27,861 bases of DNA from Patescibacteria group bacterium (GTDB lineage: Bacteria > Patescibacteriota > Microgenomatia > UBA10105 > UBA927), in contig DPYI01000013.1 in the NCBI GenBank assembly GCA_003545435.1, forward strand, positions 1-27,861. The letters run 5' to 3'. The notes under the pieces are model-generated. The model had not been told where the DNA came from. It ran no database searches and saw nothing but the letters and a program-made list of their open reading frames with translations. Below, one piece after another: positions 21,140 through 27,861 of the stretch (its first letter is position 1; the number at the start of each line of letters is the position of its first letter). A program made the translations under genes and the position numbers.

Positions 21140-21766
21140 ATGGACGTCATCCCCGGTATTGTTGAACAACAGGATCCAAATGAAATTGAGCGGAAAATCG
21201 AACTCGTTTCTCCGTTTGTCCAGTGGATTCATATGGATGTTGCCGATGATACTCTCATATCTTTCAAAACCCCGACACGTTTTCCATTCCTGAAAAAGAA
21301 CGCACATACTTTTTTTGAAGCGCATATCATGAGCGAAAAACCGGAGACATATGTCAAACACCTCATCGATTCGGGATGTAAGCGGATCGTCGCTCCCGTT
21401 GAATGCACGGACCCGCGGGAATTTTTGTCCGAAGCGCGGGTCTGGGAGTGTGAAACAGGGCTTGCCATTGATGTAGAGACGCCGCTTGAGGAAGTGGAGC
21501 CGTTTTTGGAGGAACTGGATTTTGTCCTGGTCATGACTGCAGGAGCTGGAGCGGGAGATCAGCTGTTTGAGGAAAGTACGCTGTCTAAAATAAAAACAAT
21601 CACGCGAAATTTACCGGATTTGCCGATTGAGGCAGAGGGCGGGATAAATTTGGAATCGGTGAAACCCATTGCCCAGGCCGGTGCCACACGCATTGTTTCC
21701 ACATCATATATCTTTAAAGATGAAAACCGCATACAGGAAACAATACGGCATCTTGCAGTAATTTGA
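21140..21766 (+). CDS. Ribulose-phosphate 3-epimerase-like TIM-barrel protein
   Basis: 208 aa, family length about 215-225. RPE converts ribulose-5-P and xylulose-5-P. The barrel landmarks are visible: IHMDVADDT (first metal His/Asp), FEAHIMSEKPE (second His), GLAIDVETPLEEV, FVLVMTAGAGAGDQ and IEAEGGINLESV. Several deviate from standard RPE: the D-G-x-F-V-P-N phosphate loop after the first Asp is missing, P-G-F-G-G-Q is replaced by GAGAGDQ, and the catalytic Asp of V-D-G-G-I is Glu. It may be an RPE with altered active site or a barrel with another sugar-phosphate substrate. It lies 38 nt after the Cys-rich protein gene and has no Shine-Dalgarno. Confidence 0.75.
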   Translation: MDVIPGIVEQQDPNEIERKIELVSPFVQWIHMDVADDTLISFKTPTRFPFLKKNAHTFFEAHIMSEKPETYVKHLIDSGCKRIVAPVECTDPREFLSEARVWECETGLAIDVETPLEEVEPFLEELDFVLVMTAGAGAGDQLFEESTLSKIKTITRNLPDLPIEAEGGINLESVKPIAQAGATRIVSTSYIFKDENRIQETIRHLAVI

Positions 21767-21788
21767 CATACGTTTTTCTCCGCATACG

Positions 21789-21817
21789 TTGACACCATAC
21801 GCTGCATAAACGATGAT
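21789..21817 (+). promoter_or_regulatory. Promoter of the glycoside hydrolase gene
   Basis: Perfect -35 TTGACA (21789-21794), a 17-nt spacer and GATGAT (21812-21817). Upstream ATGs at 21813 and 21816 fall inside the -10, which favours ATG 21837. Confidence 0.5.
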
Positions 21818-21836
21818 GATAAGAGACGGAACTGCT

Positions 21837-24659
21837 ATGACCTTTTTTCCAAAAAAAATCATGTATAGTGTTAGTTTTTTCTGTGTGGTACTAGTATTTC
21901 TTGTTTTTTATATCGTGCCCTCTTCAAAGGATTCGTTTAAAAGAAGGCCTCAAAAAGCAGAAGCAGCAGCAGGACCGGCGTTTACCGTTGATATTGATCT
22001 TTCCAAAACCACACCGGTTTCCAAAAACCTCTGGGGAGGTAATTTCTATCCGGTTAGTTCCACCGCGCAAGGACTTTACAATCGCTGGAATTTATACAAC
22101 AGGCAATCGCTTCGCGATCTTGGGATAAAACTCATCCGTTATCCCGGAGGCTGGCTGACAAATGCAACGGCTATTCAGAATATATACCCAACGGTTGTAC
22201 AACCCAATAACACACCATGGAATCCGCTGGTCGGGGAATGGAGATTAGGATGCGGGCCTACCGTTTCGAAATTTTACATGCCGTCTATGGATCAGGTAGC
22301 ATCTCTTTCTGCTGAAATCGGGGCAGACATTTTATTTGAAGTGAGTCTTGATTACAAAAGACTGGGAACGGCCGGAGGCTTTTGCAGTGCGTATGGAGAA
22401 TCTCAGCTTGATCCATCGTGGACGCCGGAACAAAAAGAGGCCAAAGTGAAAGAATTCCTCAAAGCGGATTTGGAGTGGGTGCTGAACACCTATCCGCAAT
22501 TACGCATCCTGGAGCTTGGCAATGAACCGTGGGAAGCATATACCGTGGATGATTACGCAGGTGTAGCCAAAGAATTTGCTGATAGTATCAAAAAACACGA
22601 CCCCTCGCTTCATGTTATTCTTGTCGGACTGACAACAAGTACTCTAGATCAACTTACTAATACATGGAATCCGCGAATTAAACAGGCGTTTCAGAATGAC
22701 ACATGCGGCACAAATCACACTATACCATGCTACGATTCCATAAGTATCCATCCGTATATAAGACATGGCTATTCAAATCCGGATGATTGGCTTATTCCGA
22801 CCCAATATCCACCAAATCCCAACGCTCTGTACACGTATCCGCACGTCCCGGACTTCTCACTATCTACTCTGATGCCGCTCATCCAGTACCGTCGACAAAT
22901 ATTTATTGATTCAACGCTCCAGAAGGCAATCGATATCGTGTGTCCCTACTCTGTGAGAACCGATAGCTACAAATGGACGCACTGCACATCGCCCTCTGAA
23001 GTCAATCTCACGAACTACCGCGGGGTCGGAAACGAAAAATACAAAGGAATAAGTATCCATACGTATTTTAAAGACGGAATACAGTATTTCCGTGAAATTC
23101 TCATCAGCAACGATTCTCCTCCCAAGGTCTACCAGCGGGACTGTCCCGTACATCCCCAAACCGGCATCAATTGCTCCTCTTCTTCGTGGCATGATATGAC
23201 AAATACATTGTACTACGTAAAAAACGGGACAAACATGTTTGATTTCACTGACTATGACGCAGTGGTGTATGCAGACAACCAGAATCACCAGTGGATCCGT
23301 GAAACATTCGTCAACGGAACCACTTCTTTTTTCCAGAGAACCTGTACATTTATCAATGGGAGCATATCAGACTGCGGAGATTGGCTGGAAACAAATGCTT
23401 TTCAGGCGGCTGTAAAAGGAGTAGCTCAATCGATTACCTCAGCGTATGTACCGTGTCCTACGTGTTATAATAATTATGCGAAGAATACATGGGGCTATAC
23501 GCTTCAGGAAACGTTTCTTCTGGATAATGGCAGCCAAGGGTACGAACGTTTCTGTGCTTACAACAGGGTAAATAATACGTTCTCTTGTCCTCCCGGATTT
23601 TCCGGACCGCATCCGGGGTTTAGCAAATTTTTGACTCCCTTTGACGGCATTGATGACGAGAAATACGCTGATATTGCCCGTACCATACTCTATTCTGACA
23701 ATTCTAACCTCTACGATATGCCGCAGAATTTCCCCGGGATAGACGCTGTCTACGGGGTAAAGGAGAATGCTGATCATTATACATATACCGCAGATGCGCT
23801 TGGCATTAATCCGTCCCAATTGCAGATCACAGAGTGGCATAATAATTGCTGGAGCACCCTTTGTGATTACAGCGTTCTTTCGGTAGAAGAAGCATTCTAT
23901 ATAGGAGAAAATATTTTCCAGATGGCGAAACTTGGTATACCCTCGGCGGTATTTCATGATATTACTGAAGCAGGAGCTGAAAAGCAAAACTGTTCTTTCT
24001 TCAAACAGCAAAATGCTACCAGTTACACGTTTCGGCCGTCGGGCCAAAGCTTTGCCCTCACATCGGTAGCTGCCGGCGGAGAAATGGCTGATGCAACAGT
24101 ACATAACAATAGCTCCATCCAGCCAACGCCTATACCGACAATTTTTCGATGCCCGCCAAAAAGCCCTGATTGTATGTCGGGCGGGTACTCAATTGACCCG
24201 GTAAATGTTTTTCCTGTGGTATCAGAAGACAGGCAAAAACTTTATGTTTTTGCGTACAACAGAGATACGAATTCTCAGGAGATTCAGCTTAATTTCAACA
24301 ATCAATCCCAGTACCGTATCCAGCATGGTGCCACCTATGATGTCAAAACCCTCGACGGACAGGGGAAATTCACCAATAAGGATTTTATAATAAGAGAAGA
24401 GACTAATCAGCCGTTATCCGATTCTGCCACGCTGACGGTTACCGCCCCTCCTGTCTCCATCGTCCGGTACAGCCTGCCGTTGGTTTTTATCAGCGGGGAC
24501 GCAAATATGGACGGGAAGGCAGACGGACTGGATTATACTATCTGGCTTTCCCATTACGGCCAACCAGCCACTATGGGTTCGCAGGAGGGGGATTTTAACA
24601 ATAACGGGACAGTAGACGGAATGGATTACGTCATATGGGTAAATAACTATACTCTGTAA
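21837..24659 (+). CDS. Secreted clan GH-A-like glycoside hydrolase with C-terminal dockerin
   Basis: 940 aa. The N-terminal signal or membrane helix is at about 8-27. The catalytic (beta/alpha)8-type domain begins VDIDLSKTTPVSKNLWGGNFYP and has IKLIRYPGGW, as in GH39/GH51/GH79 relatives. The acid/base candidate is Glu230 in ELGNEPW; the nucleophile candidate is Glu666 in QITEWHNN. The two are about 436 residues apart, far more than usual, because a segment of about 260 residues with three Cys-paired beta repeats is inserted. A dockerin (about 886-940) follows: two Ca-binding loops, DANMDGKADGLDY and DFNNNGTVDGMDY. The enzyme would be exported and tethered to a cohesin; the next two genes encode cohesin-like domains. 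Substrate unknown. Start 21837 is uncertain. Confidence 0.85.
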   Translation: MTFFPKKIMYSVSFFCVVLVFLVFYIVPSSKDSFKRRPQKAEAAAGPAFTVDIDLSKTTPVSKNLWGGNFYPVSSTAQGLYNRWNLYNRQSLRDLGIKLIRYPGGWLTNATAIQNIYPTVVQPNNTPWNPLVGEWRLGCGPTVSKFYMPSMDQVASLSAEIGADILFEVSLDYKRLGTAGGFCSAYGESQLDPSWTPEQKEAKVKEFLKADLEWVLNTYPQLRILELGNEPWEAYTVDDYAGVAKEFADSIKKHDPSLHVILVGLTTSTLDQLTNTWNPRIKQAFQNDTCGTNHTIPCYDSISIHPYIRHGYSNPDDWLIPTQYPPNPNALYTYPHVPDFSLSTLMPLIQYRRQIFIDSTLQKAIDIVCPYSVRTDSYKWTHCTSPSEVNLTNYRGVGNEKYKGISIHTYFKDGIQYFREILISNDSPPKVYQRDCPVHPQTGINCSSSSWHDMTNTLYYVKNGTNMFDFTDYDAVVYADNQNHQWIRETFVNGTTSFFQRTCTFINGSISDCGDWLETNAFQAAVKGVAQSITSAYVPCPTCYNNYAKNTWGYTLQETFLLDNGSQGYERFCAYNRVNNTFSCPPGFSGPHPGFSKFLTPFDGIDDEKYADIARTILYSDNSNLYDMPQNFPGIDAVYGVKENADHYTYTADALGINPSQLQITEWHNNCWSTLCDYSVLSVEEAFYIGENIFQMAKLGIPSAVFHDITEAGAEKQNCSFFKQQNATSYTFRPSGQSFALTSVAAGGEMADATVHNNSSIQPTPIPTIFRCPPKSPDCMSGGYSIDPVNVFPVVSEDRQKLYVFAYNRDTNSQEIQLNFNNQSQYRIQHGATYDVKTLDGQGKFTNKDFIIREETNQPLSDSATLTVTAPPVSIVRYSLPLVFISGDANMDGKADGLDYTIWLSHYGQPATMGSQEGDFNNNGTVDGMDYVIWVNNYTL

Positions 24660-24695
24660 AGAACTATGCTTTAGTATGTGCTCATTTCTAAATAT

Positions 24696-26579
24696 ATGAT
24701 GCGGGAACTCTACAACAATCTTCGAGGGGTATGTCTGTTCCTTTTTGTTGTTTGCTCCCTATTTGTTTTTGGTAAAACAGGTATCGTGACCTATCAAACA
24801 AAAGTCCAAGCCCAGATCCCCAACAGCATCTATGTGAAACCTGCCCAAGCTTCTCTTCCACCCGATGTTACGTTGGCAGTCAGGTTAAATTCCGGAGTCA
24901 ACAGCATCGCCTTTGCGCGTGTTGAGATTATTTTTGATCAGACACTTTTGCAGATGACTTCAAACGCTATCTATCCGTCTCCCGCGCCGTTAAAAACGCT
25001 GATATATGTCACCGCTACAAGTTCAGCCAATATAACCGGTAAATTTATTGCAGTTGTAGCTCTCGCAAACGAAGATAAGGATAATGCGCCGGCCGGTGAT
25101 TTTGAAATTATGCAGTTTCCTTTTAAGACGATTTCCCCGCAGCTTCATCAGACTGCACAACTATCGTTTGTCCAAAATGGAATACAAATTGTCACTATGG
25201 ATCAAACTCTGTTGCCGGTTACGGCCTACCCAGCATCCTTAACGCTCAATGATATTCCCACCCCTACAGTGCTTCCCCGGATGGATACTCCAGTCGGCGC
25301 CTGTTCAACGGATAACAAACAATCATTTACCTGGACCGGTCAACTAGGGGCAACTGACTACTGGGTGCAGTCATGGAATGAGATGCCAACTCCCACCTGG
25401 TATCAAAACGGATGGATGGGCGGACCGAGTACGGCTGTTTCATATACTGATCCCGGGCATACGATCTATACAAAGGTGGCCTGGACCAATGATCCTTCAT
25501 TTGCTACTGTTTCTGAATTCTCAAGTACTGCGAGTGCGTACTGTCCTGCTCCCACTCCTACGTTAACGCCGACTCCGATACTCACTTTGACTCCCACGCC
25601 GACACCGACTCCAATCCTGACGCCGACACCGACTCCTCCTTCTACGACAACACCAACATGGACGCCAACGCCGACCGCGCTTCCCACACCAATTCCTACT
25701 CCAGTTCCTCTTGCCCAACCGATTGCTACCTATAGGTATCTTACATCCTTTTCTGTCAGGATAAACTGGACGAGTGTCCCGGGAGCTGATGCCTATTTAT
25801 TCCAAACATCTTCAAGCACTATAAAAAATATCACCGATGGAGGGTATCTGTGTACCTTGGGGACAGGAAGCAGCGGGACAGTCTGTATGGGCAGTGACGG
25901 GGTAACCGGGATTCCCACCACCAACGGCTGGACTGCGCAACTGTACTCAGATATCAGCGGATTGACGTGCGCTACCGGGTATTATGTTCATGTAAAAGCA
26001 GGAGTTACCGGTACCCAGAACTCCGGCATCTGGTCGGAGGATCTCACGTTTACCACCCTCCCGTGTCCTTCACCGACTCCAACCATTATTCCGACTCCAA
26101 CTCCTACAAATACACCGACTCCAATCCCAACGTCAACCCCCACTCATACGCCGACCCCAATCCTGACGTCGACTCCAACCCACATACCTACTCCCACCAT
26201 GACATCGGCTTCAACTCCTACTCGGACTCCGACGCCAACTCTTCTGTCAACGCCGACAAAAACTCCTACTCCGACGCCACCTTCTGACAGTCTGACAAAA
26301 ACACCCACTCCGTCGTTCAGGATAACCCCGACAAAAACTCCTACGCATATTCCGACCAAAACCCCAACACCAATCCGTACTCTTACCCCCACACAACCAC
26401 CTTCTTTTCCCATCGGTGATGCAAACCATGACGGAAAAGTGAATGAAGATGACTATACAATCTGGTATGATCACTTCAACAGTACAACGACTGCCGGAGC
26501 GCGTGACGGAGACTTTGACAAAAACGGGAAAGTCGACGGCGTAGATTATGTCCTGTGGCTTTTACACTATGGAACCTAA
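24696..26579 (+). CDS. Cohesin-FN3-FN3-dockerin adaptor (scaffoldin-like)
   Basis: 627 aa. N-terminal signal/membrane helix (about 10-30). A cohesin-like beta domain (about 40-175) has FARVEIIFDQTLLQM and ITGKFIAVVALANED. Two fibronectin-type beta domains (about 185-280, about 341-455) are each followed by Thr-Pro linkers (about 283-341, about 458-570). A C-terminal dockerin (about 572-627) has loops DANHDGKVNEDDY and DFDKNGKVDGVDY. One cohesin plus one dockerin on one chain is the layout of an adaptor: it can hold a dockerin enzyme and dock on another cohesin. A GTG start at 24678 with TATGCT 7 nt upstream is an alternative to ATG 24696. Its last codons overlap the next gene. Confidence 0.85.
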   Translation: MMRELYNNLRGVCLFLFVVCSLFVFGKTGIVTYQTKVQAQIPNSIYVKPAQASLPPDVTLAVRLNSGVNSIAFARVEIIFDQTLLQMTSNAIYPSPAPLKTLIYVTATSSANITGKFIAVVALANEDKDNAPAGDFEIMQFPFKTISPQLHQTAQLSFVQNGIQIVTMDQTLLPVTAYPASLTLNDIPTPTVLPRMDTPVGACSTDNKQSFTWTGQLGATDYWVQSWNEMPTPTWYQNGWMGGPSTAVSYTDPGHTIYTKVAWTNDPSFATVSEFSSTASAYCPAPTPTLTPTPILTLTPTPTPTPILTPTPTPPSTTTPTWTPTPTALPTPIPTPVPLAQPIATYRYLTSFSVRINWTSVPGADAYLFQTSSSTIKNITDGGYLCTLGTGSSGTVCMGSDGVTGIPTTNGWTAQLYSDISGLTCATGYYVHVKAGVTGTQNSGIWSEDLTFTTLPCPSPTPTIIPTPTPTNTPTPIPTSTPTHTPTPILTSTPTHIPTPTMTSASTPTRTPTPTLLSTPTKTPTPTPPSDSLTKTPTPSFRITPTKTPTHIPTKTPTPIRTLTPTQPPSFPIGDANHDGKVNEDDYTIWYDHFNSTTTAGARDGDFDKNGKVDGVDYVLWLLHYGT

Positions 26580-27429
26580 ATCTTCGACAAATCAAAAGAG
26601 CAACGGGTCTTCTACACATCCATCTCACGCAGGGAAGGGAGATGCAGTTATTGTCCACGGACTTCCGGAGTTCTGGATTACGAAACTCCTGAGACGTCTG
26701 CCCAAAAAAACATGGCTGTATGGTGCCATTATCTTGTTTGTTTCGTTTAATATTCTCCTTGGCTATGAGATACAAAACCCGCAAATACTCCGCTCCAAAG
26801 CAGCAGTAGGGCAGGCAATGATTTCCATAAAACCAAGCCAGCGGGTTCTTTTAGGAGACGGTGTATTTCAGCTATGGTTGACTGTTGATCAACCGGTTGC
26901 GTTTACCCGCATGGAGCTGGCATTCAATCCGGCAACACTCAAACTCACCCAAGAAGTCAGCTGGATACATCCATCCCTCAATCGGAAAATTATGATGACC
27001 GCTATGAACCAGGCCAATGCCACAGGGGAAATTGCACTTGCCGTCGGGCTGGATCCAACTCGCAAAGCACATGCTCCGACAGGAACGTTTCAACTGGCAG
27101 AATTTCACCTCGCTCCAAACACCACTGCGCAGAATGTAACGACGACGATTGCATTTACTGCCTCTGCTTTACAGATCATTGGTTCCAACGGTATTCCCAT
27201 GAACGTGATCAGCAAAGAAGCAGGGGTGACACTTAACCCTGTTTCAACAGTAACACCAATGGCAGTAACGGGTACGCCGGTTCCTACCAGGACTCCCACA
27301 CCCACCAGAAAACCAGAGAGTTCTCCAGTACCGACTAAATCGCCAACACAAATTTTAACTCCCACAAAACGTCCTACCAATACTCCTACACCCACTAGAA
27401 AAACAGAAAGTATTCCGATAACGAACTAA
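26569..27429 (+). CDS. Membrane-anchored cohesin-domain protein
   Basis: 286 aa. A hydrophilic N-terminal stretch (about 1-47) is cytoplasmic. One membrane helix (about 49-66, WLYGAIILFVSFNILLGY) is followed by a cohesin-like beta domain (about 78-215), which aligns with that of the preceding protein: FTRMELAFNPATLKL with FARVEIIFDQTLLQM, and the (A)N-(A/I)-TG-(E/K) and APxG-F segments. A Thr-Pro tail (about 225-286) runs to the stop with no dockerin. It would display a cohesin outside the cell and anchor the dockerin partners. The gene overlaps the adaptor gene by 11 nt (ATG 26569; ATG 26548 is also possible), so the two are likely co-translated. Confidence 0.85.
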   Translation: MEPKSSTNQKSNGSSTHPSHAGKGDAVIVHGLPEFWITKLLRRLPKKTWLYGAIILFVSFNILLGYEIQNPQILRSKAAVGQAMISIKPSQRVLLGDGVFQLWLTVDQPVAFTRMELAFNPATLKLTQEVSWIHPSLNRKIMMTAMNQANATGEIALAVGLDPTRKAHAPTGTFQLAEFHLAPNTTAQNVTTTIAFTASALQIIGSNGIPMNVISKEAGVTLNPVSTVTPMAVTGTPVPTRTPTPTRKPESSPVPTKSPTQILTPTKRPTNTPTPTRKTESIPITN

Positions 27430-27502
27430 AGAGTGTTCGATGATCTCCCTGTCTTCTATTTGCTACGTAAATCCCGTACAATCATATCTATTGGGAGTGA
27501 AT

Positions 27503-27861
27503 ATGGAAGATATTCTTGTTGTCGATCATCTGACAAAACAATTTGGAGATTTTACCGCAGTGGACGGGATTTCTTTTCGCGTGGCAAAAGGGGAGATCGT
27601 CGGACTTCTGGGGCCAAACGGCGCAGGAAAAACCACGACGATCTCCATGATTATGGGTTTTACCCTCCCTACGGCAGGGAGAGTTGAGGTGTTCGGAAAA
27701 GAATTTGCTACAAACAGGCAGGAAATTCTGGCGCGCACCAATTATGCGTCTGCGTATACCAAAATTCCGTATCGACTGACTGTATGGCAGTATCTTTTCA
27801 TGTTTAGCCTTCTTTATGATGTAGCCAAACCGAAAGATAAAATCAGATCCCTTTTGAAGAC
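27503..27861 (+). CDS. ABC transporter ATP-binding protein (C-terminus cut by window edge)
   Basis: 119 codons are visible. Walker A is G-P-N-G-A-G-K-T-T at about residues 39-47, preceded by the aromatic A-loop region (FGDFTAVDGISF) and followed by the TLPTAGRVEVFG segment typical of ABC-2-type exporter ATPases. The Q-loop region is replaced by N-Y-A-S-A-Y, as in some efflux ATPases. Start 27503 has a good Shine-Dalgarno, GGGAGTGA, about 2 nt upstream of the ATG, with TACAAT about 20 nt up. Signature and Walker B lie beyond the edge. The permease partner should follow outside the window. Confidence 0.92.
   Translation, partial: MEDILVVDHLTKQFGDFTAVDGISFRVAKGEIVGLLGPNGAGKTTTISMIMGFTLPTAGRVEVFGKEFATNRQEILARTNYASAYTKIPYRLTVWQYLFMFSLLYDVAKPKDKIRSLLK

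Noticed and set aside
23439..24104. 221-aa minus-strand frame inside the glycoside hydrolase gene
   Set aside because: It lies entirely within the well-supported plus-strand enzyme and dockerin gene; composition is that of a shadow.
25466..27395. Antisense Gly-Val-rich frames (VGVGVG type) on the minus strand at 25466-25687, 26144-26413 and 27105-27395
   Set aside because: They are the reverse complement of Thr-Pro linker codons in the cohesin proteins, with no promoter or ribosome site.

Overview
The window looks like a chromosome segment of a Candidate Phyla Radiation bacterium, most likely in or near the Microgenomates. This is inferred from style, not from a marker gene. It has short intergenic gaps, mid GC, many genes with no Shine-Dalgarno site but a -10 box 6-8 nt before the start codon, Thr-Pro-linked surface proteins with dockerin modules, Rep-associated (Y1) transposases, and heptamer repeats inside genes. 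TGA is used as a stop (for example at 14823), so the code is standard.

Layout. 1-2927 (minus): three-gene operon of helical or coiled-coil proteins of unknown function behind a clear promoter. 3023-7090: two RAYT-type transposases (minus) alternating with an M16 zinc peptidase and nucleoside diphosphate kinase (plus), then a Maf-family protein (minus). 7269-9372: a small unknown protein, tRNA-Arg(CCT), tRNA-Pro(CGG), a 560-nt gene-free stretch rich in palindromes, and an unknown 273-aa protein. 9391-13618: a PEGA/beta-propeller membrane protein, a broken mreB start, mreB, a WecG/TagA glycosyltransferase and an unknown protein. 13759-19125: three GT4 glycosyltransferases and glycogen synthase. 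19333-21766: four-helix bundle protein, Cys-rich membrane protein, ribulose-phosphate 3-epimerase-like protein. 21837-27429: a cohesin/dockerin set consisting of a dockerin-bearing glycoside hydrolase, a cohesin-dockerin adaptor and a membrane-anchored cohesin. An ABC transporter ATPase runs off the right edge.

Two systems stand out. First, the 21837-27429 block has the parts of a minimal cell-surface cohesin-dockerin assembly: enzyme, adaptor and membrane anchor, encoded consecutively. Second, the window is seeded with palindromes of several sequence families that share one tip, AAGG-N5-CCTT. Each RAYT gene has its own palindrome over its promoter -35 box and another in frame inside its coding sequence. 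The same or related elements are inserted in frame in wecG and reused as terminators. Heptanucleotide tandem repeats sit inside two genes and in front of ndk and mreB; those in wecG could in principle switch the reading frame.

The sugar genes (WecG/TagA, three GT4, GlgA) suggest a surface or storage glycan locus beside a cell-shape gene. No pathway product can be named from sequence alone. All calls were made by reading; no database search was run.
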